Positions 1-7,129 of a stretch of DNA of 8,254 nucleotides are shown piece by piece. The stretch spans positions 1 through 8,254 of the forward strand of contig JADGED010000001.1 of assembly GCA_016744555.1 (NCBI GenBank), given 5' to 3'. Numbering within the stretch: the stretch's first letter is position 1; every line of letters begins with the position of its first letter. The position numbers were made by a program, and so were the translations under genes. The notes beneath the pieces are model-generated. The model searched no databases, was not told where the DNA came from, and saw only the letters and a list, made by a program, of their open reading frames with translations. This stretch comes from Desulfuromonadaceae bacterium (GTDB lineage Bacteria; Desulfobacterota; Desulfuromonadia; Desulfuromonadales; Geopsychrobacteraceae).

Positions 1-255
1 GCTCCATACAACCTTATTGCTCTAGATATTATAATGCCCGAAATGGATGGAACCGAAGCTTTAAAAAAAATCCGAGAAATCGAAGGAAGTTTTGATATTG
101 GGCCTGGCATGGGGGCGAAAGTTATCATGACAACCTCCCTGGGTGATGGGAAAAATATCATGTCGTCATTTAAGGATCAATGTGATGGGTATCTAGTTAA
201 ACCTATAGAAAAAACTAAACTGTTAAAATATTTACAAGAATTTAAACTAATTTAA
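1..255 (+). CDS. CheY-like response regulator receiver domain, 3' part only
   Basis: The frame is open from the first base, so the gene begins before the window. About 84 codons are visible and roughly 45-50 N-terminal residues are missing. The hallmarks of a receiver domain are present. The phospho-acceptor Asp is visible residue 9 (codon 25-27) in the context LDIIMPEMDG. The conserved Thr/Ser follows strand 4 (IMTTS, residues 42-46), and the Lys is residue 67 in YLVKPI. The protein ends about 17 residues after that Lys, so no output domain follows. It is most likely a stand-alone receiver, unless a domain precedes it outside the window. Such proteins take phosphate from a histidine kinase and act by binding a partner. 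The cheD gene 470 bases downstream suggests a chemotaxis role, but that is inference. The loop between helix 3 and strand 4 is long and Gly-rich (FDIGPGMGAK). Confidence 0.9.
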   Translation, partial: APYNLIALDIIMPEMDGTEALKKIREIEGSFDIGPGMGAKVIMTTSLGDGKNIMSSFKDQCDGYLVKPIEKTKLLKYLQEFKLI

Positions 256-353
256 CTGCTTTTAGGATTTTTTACCTTTGAGATTAATAAACAGGCATTT
301 TCCAGCCTCCTTGATTGTAACGAAATGTTGCCCAAGATTCTAGCCGGAGCTTT

Positions 354-359
354 TATAAT
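354..359 (+). promoter_or_regulatory. Possible -10 box upstream of a hairpin terminator
   Basis: TATAAT matches the sigma70 -10 consensus exactly. The best -35 candidate is TTGCCC at 328-333, but the 20-base spacer is longer than the usual 16-18, so the promoter is weak evidence. If used, transcription would start near 366 and end at the hairpin ending near 420, giving an RNA of only about 55 bases. Confidence 0.3.
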
Positions 360-386
360 TTAACGTCTCAAATGTAGTGGGTTTGC

Positions 387-420
387 AACCGCCACTCTTT
401 TATCCGGATGGCGGTTTTGT
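387..420 (+). terminator. Rho-independent-type terminator
   Basis: A perfect 8-bp stem, aaccgcca (387-394) with tggcggtt (409-416), encloses a 14-base loop. The T-rich tail TTTTGT starts within the 3' arm (415-420). It lies about 130 bases after the receiver gene stop and probably ends that transcript, or a short RNA starting near 366. The 5' arm can also pair upstream: agtgg (376-380) with ccact (392-396), plus gtt/aac inside. The two folds cannot coexist. This is the layout of an attenuator, although no regulated gene follows closely. Confidence 0.6.
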
Positions 421-460
421 AATCATAATTGGTGGTCGATTTAAAGCTAGAACAGGCGGT

Positions 461-477
461 AGGTTTCATATAAACCT
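461..477. other. Small perfect hairpin
   Basis: aggttt (461-466) pairs with aaacct (472-477) around a 5-base loop. It has no T-tract on the + strand and is not a terminator. It sits between the two copies of the imperfect direct repeat at 431-443 and 478-490. Its function is unknown. Confidence 0.4.
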
Positions 478-658
478 GGTGGCTGATTTAGGCAAGGATA
501 TGCACCCGAATTGACCATTACCCCCCCCTATCCGACGCTATCGCAGCTAGCATCCTACACCGACTGATTTGCATAATAATAAAAAGACCATAACAAGCAA
601 ACAGTTTGCGCTGGACAACAGCAAAGCTTCACTTTATACAGATAAGAAATGATATTTT

Positions 659-687
659 TTGTTAAGAACTCGCAGATAGACTATATT
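659..687 (+). promoter_or_regulatory. Putative sigma70 promoter of cheD
   Basis: The -35 TTGTTA (659-664) and -10 TATATT (682-687) are separated by exactly 17 bases and match consensus at 4/6 and 5/6. The predicted transcription start is near 694, leaving a leader of about 30 bases before the cheD ATG. This suggests cheD can be transcribed separately from the receiver gene, which also has its own terminator. Confidence 0.5.
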
Positions 688-724
688 CAGCAAGAATTAA
701 ACGACTTGGATTAACCCATTACCC

Positions 725-1330
725 ATGCAGACCCTTAAAAAAGCTTTATCAACCGACGACCGCGTGCAAATTTACCCTGGGGAACAATTTGTAACTAGGG
801 GTGATATTATCTTATCCACCCTCCTTGGTTCCTGCGTTGCCGCATGCCTATACGATCCCGTTAGCAAAGTTATCGGCATGAACCATTTTTTATTGGCCAA
901 CCATAGATATCCCAAAGATATGGACTTAATCCAATCGCAAGCGGGTAGATATGGGATCCATGCCATGGAACTACTTATTAACGAAATGTTAAAACAGGGT
1001 GCAAAAAAACACCGACTACAAGCCAAAGCTTTTGGTGGTGGCAATGTTTTAAAAACATCAAAAGATACACCCAATTTCTTATGTGTAGGAAGTGTTAACA
1101 CCCGCTTTATTCAAGAATTTCTTGAGAATGAAAAAATTCCGCTGGTTGCCTCTAATTTGGGGGGAGATTTAGGTCGAGTAATTCATTTTTTTTCCAGTGA
1201 CTACAGTGTTTTAGTTAAAAAAATTCAAAAGACCACTACTGCTGAAGTAGTCAACAAAGAACGCAACTTCTGGCTGCAATCTATTAACAACAAACAGGCT
1301 CAAAAAATGGATATTGACCTATGGGGCTAA
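725..1330 (+). CDS. cheD: Chemoreceptor glutamine deamidase CheD
   Basis: CheD hydrolyses the side-chain amide of specific glutamines in methyl-accepting chemotaxis proteins to glutamate. This creates methylation sites and tunes receptor activity in the cytoplasm. The 201-residue product carries the family core. STLLGSCVAACLYD (residues 31-44) holds the catalytic Cys37. GMNHFLL (51-57) holds His54, at the same 17-residue spacing as in the Thermotoga enzyme. Ser31/Thr32 cover the third catalytic position. YGIHAMELLINEMLKQGA and AKAFGGGNVL are further family blocks, and the end (MDIDLWG) resembles the usual acidic-hydrophobic CheD tail. An in-frame stop at 698-700 leaves ATG 725 as the natural start, but the upstream ribosome-binding site is poor (only GGA at 708-710). 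No cheC, cheR or cheB is visible, so partners must lie elsewhere. The 3' side shows no clear terminator. Confidence 0.95.
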   Translation: MQTLKKALSTDDRVQIYPGEQFVTRGDIILSTLLGSCVAACLYDPVSKVIGMNHFLLANHRYPKDMDLIQSQAGRYGIHAMELLINEMLKQGAKKHRLQAKAFGGGNVLKTSKDTPNFLCVGSVNTRFIQEFLENEKIPLVASNLGGDLGRVIHFFSSDYSVLVKKIQKTTTAEVVNKERNFWLQSINNKQAQKMDIDLWG

Positions 1331-1396
1331 GCTCCCAGTCAAACGCTACCTTCAAATTTAATTCTCCCCCTATAAACCGGAACACCCTTACTTTAA

Positions 1397-1424
1397 TTGC
1401 CAATGATAACCCTGCCACTATAAA
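1397..1424 (+). promoter_or_regulatory. Putative sigma70 promoter of the plsC-rnj operon
   Basis: TTGCCA (1397-1402) and TATAAA (1419-1424) each match consensus at 5/6 and are 16 bases apart. It is the best promoter I can see in the window. A start near 1431 would give a leader of about 93 bases before the plsC GTG. It is placed to drive plsC, the RNase J gene, and probably uppP and ftsK. Confidence 0.5.
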
Positions 1425-1510
1425 TTAACCGCCAACGGTAACAAATTTAGCTGCTTACCCTCGCCACAACCTTAATAATCTGATAGAGTGAGAGATTAAT
1501 AAAATTATTT

Positions 1511-1515
1511 GGAGG
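1511..1515 (+). promoter_or_regulatory. Ribosome-binding site deciding the plsC GTG start
   Basis: GGAGG lies 8 bases before GTG 1524, an ideal spacing. There is no ATG in this frame until codon 107, which is past the catalytic motif, so the GTG start is well supported. Confidence 0.85.
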
Positions 1516-1523
1516 CAACCTAA

Positions 1524-2231
1524 GTGGGGCGAACTTTTTTTTATTGTTTAATATTTTTTCCATGGACAATCTTCTCAGCTGTGGTGGCGTTACTAATATC
1601 ATTAGTCAGCAAACAATCTGCCCACTCATATATTCGTTTCTGGGGCAAAGGCTGCAACTGGGCCGGTGGATTAAAAATAACTGTTAAGGGTCGCGAAAAT
1701 ATACCCGCTAATACTCCCGCAATTTATGTGTCCAACCATCAAAGCAATTTTGACATACCCATAATCTACTCTAGTTTACCGATTCAATTTAGCTGGTTAG
1801 CAAAACAGGAACTATTTAAAGTTCCACTCTTCGGCGCGGCAATGAAAGCAGTCGGTTGTATTCCTATTGATCGTTCAAACCGGCGCGAAATGATGAAAAG
1901 TATAAATGCCGCTTCAAGACAGATAAAAGATGGCACTTCAGTAATTATTTTTCCAGAAGGGACCCGCTCCCCAGACGGTAAGCTACAAGAATTCAAAAAG
2001 GGGGCATTGCTAATTGCAGTAAAGGCGAAAGTTCCAGTAATCCCCATCGCCATTCAAGGGAGCTACGAGAGACTACCTAAAGACCAATTCAAAGTATCAT
2101 CGGGATCAGTTTCGATAGAATTCTTACCGCCAATTGACACCGAAAATAGCAACAGCAACCTAGATGAGCTAACCGATAATGCCCACAAACAGATTGCCGA
2201 CTGTCTCGAGGGGGGAACCACCGATGCCTGA
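1524..2231 (+). CDS. plsC: 1-acyl-sn-glycerol-3-phosphate acyltransferase (PlsC/LPLAT family)
   Basis: The enzyme transfers an acyl chain from acyl-ACP or acyl-CoA to lysophosphatidic acid, making phosphatidic acid, the precursor of membrane phospholipids, at the inner membrane. The 235-residue length is typical. A hydrophobic N-terminal segment (about 5-28) anchors it. The four acyltransferase blocks are in order: NHQSNFD with the catalytic His72 and Asp77; GCIPIDR (111-117); FPEGTRSPDG (143-152), which binds the glycerol phosphate; and VPVIPIAI (170-177). The start is GTG with a strong GGAGG. The last 8 bases overlap the RNase J start, and the ribosome-binding site of that gene lies inside this one, so translation of the two is probably coupled. 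A related lyso-ornithine-lipid or other LPLAT acyltransferase cannot be excluded, but the housekeeping context favours PlsC. Confidence 0.92.
   Translation: MGRTFFYCLIFFPWTIFSAVVALLISLVSKQSAHSYIRFWGKGCNWAGGLKITVKGRENIPANTPAIYVSNHQSNFDIPIIYSSLPIQFSWLAKQELFKVPLFGAAMKAVGCIPIDRSNRREMMKSINAASRQIKDGTSVIIFPEGTRSPDGKLQEFKKGALLIAVKAKVPVIPIAIQGSYERLPKDQFKVSSGSVSIEFLPPIDTENSNSNLDELTDNAHKQIADCLEGGTTDA
2208..2215 (+). promoter_or_regulatory. Ribosome-binding site deciding the RNase J start
   Basis: GAGGGGGG ends 8 bases before ATG 2224, inside the plsC coding region. It favours ATG 2224 over the in-frame ATG at 2179, which lies within plsC and would add 15 residues with no family resemblance. Confidence 0.85.
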
Positions 2232-3903
2232 AAACACCAGCAAACAAATCAGCCTTATGCCATTTGGTGGCCTTGGTGAAATTGGCATGAACCTCATGGC
2301 TGTTGAGTCTGAAGGCAAAATCATCCTTATTGACTGTGGACTGATGTTTCCCGAAGCCTACATGTTTGGCATCGACCTCGTCCTACCAGACGTATCGATA
2401 CTTACTCAACGTAGCGACGATATAGTCGCCCTAATCTTAACCCACGGCCATGAAGATCACATTGGAGCCATTCCATTCCTTTGGCAACAACTTGGTGAGC
2501 CAACCATTTACGGGACTTGCCTTACCTTGGGTTTACTACGCAACAAGCTCAAAGAATTCGAACTAGAGCGCCATGTAGAACTAGTACAAATAGCCCCCCG
2601 AGAAAAAATTGACATACAGCCATTTACAATTGAAGCGTACCGAGCTGCCCACTCAATTGTTGATGGTGTTGGCTATGCTATTGGCACCTCGGCTGGAACA
2701 ATAATCCATACCGGTGACTTTAAAATTGATCAAACTCCAGTCGATGGTGAAAATACCGATTTAGCCCGCCTAGCGGAACTTGGGGAAGAGGGGGTTCTAC
2801 TTCTCCTTGCGGATTCTACCAACGTAGAAAACGAGGGGTACACTTTATCGGAAAAAACCGTTGGTAAAGTCCTTGACGAAATGATCCCCCAATGTGCGCA
2901 ACGGGTTATAGTCGCAACGTTTTCATCAAATATCCACCGCATTCAGCAGATTGCCGACGCCGCAAAAAAAGCGGGGCGTAAAATCCTAATTAATGGCCGC
3001 AGCATGGTCAGCAATGTTGATATTGCCCGCCAACTTGGCTACTTGAATATCGATGCTGATCAATTTATCGACCTGCGCCAAATGCGCAATTTACCGCCAG
3101 AGCAGGTACTAATCATCACTACCGGCAGTCAAGGTGAGCCATTAAGTGCGTTGATGCGGATCGCCCTTGGTGATCATAAAAAGATTGAGCTGGTTCCGGG
3201 CGATACCGTAATTTTGTCGTCAAAATTCATCCCCGGCAACGAAAAGTCGATCAGCGATTTAATCAATAACCTCTATCGCCGTGGTGCCGAAGTTTTCTAC
3301 GAAACCACCAGCGAAATCCACGTTTCTGGCCACGCTAGTCGCGAAGAGTTAAAGCTGGTACACAACCTGATAAAACCGCAATACTTTGTCCCGGTACACG
3401 GAGAGTATCGCCATCTGGTCAAACACCGGCAACTAGCAATAGAGATGGGATTATCGGCGGAAAATTCTAAGGTGCTAGAAAATGGTCAGCAACTTATTAT
3501 CGATGATAACGGTCTTACCTTCGGCGAAAATTTTGAAACCGGGCGTATTTTTGTCGACGGCAAAGGTGTTGGCGATGTCGGCACTATGGAATTGCGTGAC
3601 CGCCGCCACCTAGCTAACCACGGGTTGGTAATTATGATGCTGGCAATCAATCAATCTACCGGAGAAATCGTTCAGGGGCCGGATATCTTCACCAAAGGGT
3701 TTGTCCCTGAAGACGATCCAGCCAGCGAAGCGTTGCTCCACGACGCCAAACAAGCGGTCTGCGATCTGCTTCAAGAACATAGCCAAGAGATGCTTAGCAA
3801 CTGGGAGGAACTTCGGGTCGAAGTTCGCAAGACCCTACGGCGCTGTTTCAACAAGCAAATTGCTAGGCGGCCACTAATTTTACCGCTTATTCTTGAGCTA
3901 TAA
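2224..3903 (+). CDS. rnj: Ribonuclease J (metallo-beta-lactamase/beta-CASP RNase)
   Basis: RNase J is a zinc-dependent 5'-3' exonuclease and endonuclease that matures and degrades mRNA and rRNA in the cytoplasm. Starting at ATG 2224 gives 559 residues, the usual length. It also places the catalytic block THGHEDHIG exactly at His74, His76, Asp78 and His79, the same numbering as Bacillus RNase J1. Further metal ligands are His143 (AAHSIVDGVGYAIGT), Asp165 (IHTGDFKID) and His392 (PVHGEYRHL). The beta-CASP region includes ATFSSNIHRIQQI, GRSM, TTGSQGEPLSAL and HVSGHASREEL. The C-terminal domain ends in the typical RRPLILPLILEL. All expected catalytic residues are present, so it should be active. 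It overlaps plsC by 8 bases. uppP starts 63 bases downstream with no terminator between. Confidence 0.96.
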   Translation: MPENTSKQISLMPFGGLGEIGMNLMAVESEGKIILIDCGLMFPEAYMFGIDLVLPDVSILTQRSDDIVALILTHGHEDHIGAIPFLWQQLGEPTIYGTCLTLGLLRNKLKEFELERHVELVQIAPREKIDIQPFTIEAYRAAHSIVDGVGYAIGTSAGTIIHTGDFKIDQTPVDGENTDLARLAELGEEGVLLLLADSTNVENEGYTLSEKTVGKVLDEMIPQCAQRVIVATFSSNIHRIQQIADAAKKAGRKILINGRSMVSNVDIARQLGYLNIDADQFIDLRQMRNLPPEQVLIITTGSQGEPLSALMRIALGDHKKIELVPGDTVILSSKFIPGNEKSISDLINNLYRRGAEVFYETTSEIHVSGHASREELKLVHNLIKPQYFVPVHGEYRHLVKHRQLAIEMGLSAENSKVLENGQQLIIDDNGLTFGENFETGRIFVDGKGVGDVGTMELRDRRHLANHGLVIMMLAINQSTGEIVQGPDIFTKGFVPEDDPASEALLHDAKQAVCDLLQEHSQEMLSNWEELRVEVRKTLRRCFNKQIARRPLILPLILEL

Positions 3904-3966
3904 ACATTGCGACCTGATCATCCCTTTAGGATTAACCTTTTATCAACTTTGTGAGTCTAAACAATA

Positions 3967-4767
3967 ATGAACTATATACACTCTTGCCTTCTCGGGCTGA
4001 TTCAGGGTTTAACTGAATTCCTCCCGGTTTCTTCGTCGGGGCACTTAGCCATTACGCAACACTTTCTCCCTGGCTTCGAACAACCAGGTCTTTTTTTTGA
4101 TGTCCTTCTCCATGCGGCGACGACCTTTGCGGTTATAATCTATTTCCGTGCCGATGTATGGAACTTGATTCGTTGCTATTTCTGTAAAGATGTAGAAGCT
4201 GTAACTACCCGTCACACCCTGCACATGTTATTTTTAGGTTCAATCCCCACCGCAATTATTGGTCTAACCGGAAAAGATTTTTTTACTGGTCTATTCGACA
4301 ACCTATTGGTTATTGGCTCCATGTTGATTGTTACCGCTACGTTTCTAACTTTAGCCGAAAAAATTCGCCGCCAAACTGGACGGCCATTGGATCAAATCAA
4401 TTTAACTGATGCGGTTTTGGTTGGCACCGTACAGGGGTTTGCCATTATCCCCGGCATCTCTCGATCAGGTTCCACCATTGCTTGCCTTTTGCTCCGTGGT
4501 GTTGACGGCGAAGCGGCAGCTAAATTTTCTTTTTTACTCGCACTACCTGCCGTTGGTGGCGCCATGCTGTTATCCCTTAAAGATTTACAACACGTCCCCA
4601 GCGCATCGATTCCAGCCTATGGAGTTGGTGCTTTGATTGCTTTTTTTAGCGGACTATTCGCTATTCGCTGCCTCATGGACGTGGTCAGACGCAAACGTCT
4701 AATCGGTTTTGCCATCTATTGTTTATTAGTTGGCAGTGGTATAATCGCCTACACACTCTTAAGTTAA
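3967..4767 (+). CDS. uppP: Undecaprenyl-diphosphatase (UppP/BacA)
   Basis: This integral inner-membrane phosphatase converts undecaprenyl diphosphate to undecaprenyl phosphate, the lipid carrier for peptidoglycan and surface polysaccharides. High levels give bacitracin tolerance. The 266-residue product is of normal length. Both signature regions are intact: QGLTEFLPVSSSGHL (13-27), with the (E/Q)xxxE motif (Gln13, Glu17) and His26; and PGISRSGST (162-170) with the conserved Arg166. Most of the remainder is hydrophobic, with several membrane segments (for example about 46-60, 86-101, 113-130, 180-200, 212-232 and 246-264). In-frame TAA at 3958-3960 leaves ATG 3967 as the first possible start. 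The ribosome-binding site is weak (GTGAG about 12 bases upstream), suggesting low expression or reliance on upstream translation. It is probably co-transcribed with the RNase J gene and ftsK. Confidence 0.95.
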   Translation: MNYIHSCLLGLIQGLTEFLPVSSSGHLAITQHFLPGFEQPGLFFDVLLHAATTFAVIIYFRADVWNLIRCYFCKDVEAVTTRHTLHMLFLGSIPTAIIGLTGKDFFTGLFDNLLVIGSMLIVTATFLTLAEKIRRQTGRPLDQINLTDAVLVGTVQGFAIIPGISRSGSTIACLLLRGVDGEAAAKFSFLLALPAVGGAMLLSLKDLQHVPSASIPAYGVGALIAFFSGLFAIRCLMDVVRRKRLIGFAIYCLLVGSGIIAYTLLS

Positions 4768-4816
4768 ACCTAGTAACTAGGAAATATTGCCAATAAATCT
4801 ATAAAAGATAACCTTT

Positions 4817-7105
4817 ATGAAAAAAAGTAACGAAATAGATATTACAGAAGTTCCCGAAGACAAACATATGCACAAGGAGATTCTGGGACTGATCTGGCTA
4901 GCACTTGGGGTTTTCCTTGTCATCTGCTTGGGTAGCTACAACAATGGCGACCCATCGTTTAACAACAATCTTCATCCCGAGCAAATTAATAATTGGGCTG
5001 GAATCTTTGGCGCTCATATTGCTGATCTCCTCTACCAAGCCTTTGGTTTAACTGCCCTGCTCTGGCCTTTTGGCTGCCTTTATTTAGCTTGGCGCTGGCT
5101 TAAATTTAGTGACGTTCACTTTCGGATTACTCGACTCATCGCTTTTTTCCTGCTGCAGATTACTATTGGCGCCATGTTGGCACTAAAATTCTCGGCAGTG
5201 CCATTATTTGGGAGTAAAATAAATGAAGCTGGTGGCGCAATTGGTCGGGTAATATCCCAGTTGTTATCACACTATCTTAATATCGGTGGAGCCATAATAA
5301 TCCTACTGGTGTTTTTCTTTGTTTTTCTTATTTTGTCGACCCGTTTTTCACTGGTTCTGTTCTTAGACGGAATTCTGCAACGCTTCGGACGCCAGTTAGA
5401 GCGCCGCAACACCGCCCGACAGGCAAAACGTGAGTTGCGCCTACAAGAGAAAAATACTCTAGAAATTCACGCCCCAATAATTGCTCCACCCGAGACAAAA
5501 AAACTCCCTGAGGTAAAAATCACCAAGGAAAAAAAGACTAAAGCGACAAAGGCTGAAGATAATCAAGAGGCGTTTTCATTTCTGGAACCAACTGGCACCT
5601 ACCACGCTCCAGCGGTGTCATTACTTGAGCACGACGGTGATGAACCCATCCCTATTGACCGCGATAGTTTAACTATGGCAGCACGGATGCTGGAAAAAAA
5701 GCTCCTCGATTTCAATGTTCAAGGCGACGTAGTTGAGGTCAAACCAGGACCAGTTGTTACCATGTACGAATTTGCCCCTGCTCCAGGGGTAAAGGTCAGC
5801 AAAATAGCAGGACTTCAGGACGACTTAGCCATGGCGCTGCAAGCGGTATCTATCCGCATTGTTGCCCCAATTCCCGGTCGTGGTGTTGTTGGAATTGAAA
5901 TCCCCAACAATGCCCGTGAAACGGTCTATCTAAAAGAGATCATTGAATCAAAAGCATTTCAAAAGACCGGTGGTAAACTGCCAATGGCCTTAGGTAAAGA
6001 CATTTTTGGCCAAGTAGTAGTTTCTGACCTAGCAAAAATGCCCCACTTGCTTGTAGCAGGCTCCACTGGTAGTGGTAAATCGGTATCGATTAACACCATG
6101 ATTCTCTCGTTACTCTACCGCGCATCACCAGAAGATGTTCGCCTGATTATGATTGATCCAAAGATGTTGGAGCTATCAATCTATGAAGGGATCCCCCACC
6201 TGTTACTACCAGTAGTAACGAATCCGAAAAAAGCATCACTGGCGTTAGCTTGGGCGGTTAGGGAGATGGAACGTCGCTACCAGTTGATGGCGGCAAAAGG
6301 GGTTAGAAATATAGATGGTTACAACCGCAAGCTAGCCAAAGAGGCAAAAGAGACCGAAGAGCTACCACCTGATCCAGACCAGGCAGAAGACTTTCTCGAT
6401 GCGCAAATGGACGTTGAGCTGCCGCTACAAGCTGAAGAAGAACTAGAGCACGGTCACCTTCCTTATATTGTTGTCTTAGTCGATGAGTTAGCTGACCTGA
6501 TGATGGTCGCAGGGCGTGAAGTCGAAGAGTCTATTGCTCGTCTTGCCCAAATGGCCCGTGCTGCCGGCATCCACCTTATTCTTGCCACTCAGCGTCCGAG
6601 TGTTGATGTTATTACCGGTCTGATCAAGGCTAACTTTCCAACGCGGATTTCGTTTAAAGTTTTCTCCCGTACCGATTCCCGCACTATCCTCGATTCCATG
6701 GGGGCAGAAACCCTCCTCGGCATGGGCGACATGCTATTTCTCCCCCCTGGGGTTGGCTATTTGCAGCGAGTTCACGGTGCCTTTGTCTCCGAGTTAGAAG
6801 TACAGCGAGTCGTCGATTTTCTGGCGAAACAAGGCAAGCCCGATTACGATAAATCTATCCTTAAAGCACCGGAAGCAGAGACAACAGAGAATGGTGAAGA
6901 AGAGGAGTATGATGTTCTCTGGGATGAAGCAGTAAAGATTGTTACCGACAGTCGCCAAGCCTCTATTTCAATGGTACAGCGCCGCCTTCGTGTCGGCTAT
7001 AACCGTGCAGCGAGAATGATTGAACGGATGGAACAAGAAGGGATTGTTGGTCCATCTGATGGTAGCGGCAAACCACGCGAAGTTCTAGTCCAAAAGATTG
7101 ATTAA
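4817..7105 (+). CDS. ftsK: DNA translocase FtsK (FtsK/SpoIIIE family)
   Basis: FtsK is a septum-anchored hexameric ATPase that pumps chromosomal DNA and activates dif recombination during division. The 762-residue product is compact, close to SpoIIIE and much shorter than the 1329-residue E. coli FtsK. Four hydrophobic stretches (about 22-41, 61-93, 104-124 and 153-185) form the N-terminal membrane domain. A short charged Lys/Glu linker runs from about 187 to 265. The motor has Walker A GSTGSGKS (415-422, Lys421), Walker B YIVVLVDELADLMM (550-563, Asp556/Glu557) and ATQRPSVDVITGLIKAN. An acidic segment (about 513-545) sits before Walker B. The C-terminal winged-helix gamma domain (about 699-762, RRLRVGYNRAARMIERMEQEGIVG as the recognition core, written in family order) reads KOPS and contacts XerD. 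ATG 4817 has no clear Shine-Dalgarno sequence; Met18 is an alternative start just before the first membrane segment. Confidence 0.96.
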   Translation: MKKSNEIDITEVPEDKHMHKEILGLIWLALGVFLVICLGSYNNGDPSFNNNLHPEQINNWAGIFGAHIADLLYQAFGLTALLWPFGCLYLAWRWLKFSDVHFRITRLIAFFLLQITIGAMLALKFSAVPLFGSKINEAGGAIGRVISQLLSHYLNIGGAIIILLVFFFVFLILSTRFSLVLFLDGILQRFGRQLERRNTARQAKRELRLQEKNTLEIHAPIIAPPETKKLPEVKITKEKKTKATKAEDNQEAFSFLEPTGTYHAPAVSLLEHDGDEPIPIDRDSLTMAARMLEKKLLDFNVQGDVVEVKPGPVVTMYEFAPAPGVKVSKIAGLQDDLAMALQAVSIRIVAPIPGRGVVGIEIPNNARETVYLKEIIESKAFQKTGGKLPMALGKDIFGQVVVSDLAKMPHLLVAGSTGSGKSVSINTMILSLLYRASPEDVRLIMIDPKMLELSIYEGIPHLLLPVVTNPKKASLALAWAVREMERRYQLMAAKGVRNIDGYNRKLAKEAKETEELPPDPDQAEDFLDAQMDVELPLQAEEELEHGHLPYIVVLVDELADLMMVAGREVEESIARLAQMARAAGIHLILATQRPSVDVITGLIKANFPTRISFKVFSRTDSRTILDSMGAETLLGMGDMLFLPPGVGYLQRVHGAFVSELEVQRVVDFLAKQGKPDYDKSILKAPEAETTENGEEEEYDVLWDEAVKIVTDSRQASISMVQRRLRVGYNRAARMIERMEQEGIVGPSDGSGKPREVLVQKID

Positions 7106-7129
7106 GAAATAATTCACCACAATCAAATA

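Larger units (their letters stand above)
256..724. other. 469-base intergenic region with hairpins and promoter signals
   Basis: I find no protein gene with family resemblance on either strand. From left to right it holds: a perfect TATAAT box at 354-359; a terminator-type hairpin at 387-420; an imperfect 13-base direct repeat (431-443 and 478-490, 11 of 13 identical); a 6-bp hairpin at 461-477; a run of eight C at 521-528; and a sigma70-like promoter at 659-687 just before cheD. No tRNA, tmRNA, SRP RNA, RNase P or GEMM riboswitch signature was recognised by eye. A covariance-model search was not possible. Confidence 0.6.

Noticed and set aside
491..503. GGCAAGGATATGC resembling a sigma54 -24/-12 promoter
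   Set aside because: The GG and GC elements are separated by 9 bases, not the required 10, and the rest of the consensus is poor.
421..540. Possible tRNA, 6S, SRP or c-di-GMP/cGAMP riboswitch
   Set aside because: No T-loop, no conserved SRP or tmRNA signature and no GEMM aptamer core could be found by eye.
513..545. As FtsK residues: acidic segment before Walker B (DNA 6353-6451), considered as a novel insertion
   Set aside because: FtsK proteins vary in length here, and acidic segments at this place are, from memory, common in Geobacter relatives, so it is not evidence of a new domain. The start and end given here are residue numbers.
772..1101. Minus-strand 109-codon frame opposite cheD
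   Set aside because: It is a shadow of cheD, whose conserved motifs cover the same bases; its translation resembles no family.
2179..2223. Upstream in-frame ATG that would lengthen RNase J by 15 residues
   Set aside because: It lies inside plsC without a ribosome-binding site. The ATG at 2224 has GAGGGGGG at 8 bases and puts the catalytic histidines at the family positions.
4769..4781. cctag-taa-ctagg hairpin right after the uppP stop
   Set aside because: Only 5 bp with a 3-base loop and no T-tract; too weak to be a terminator before ftsK.
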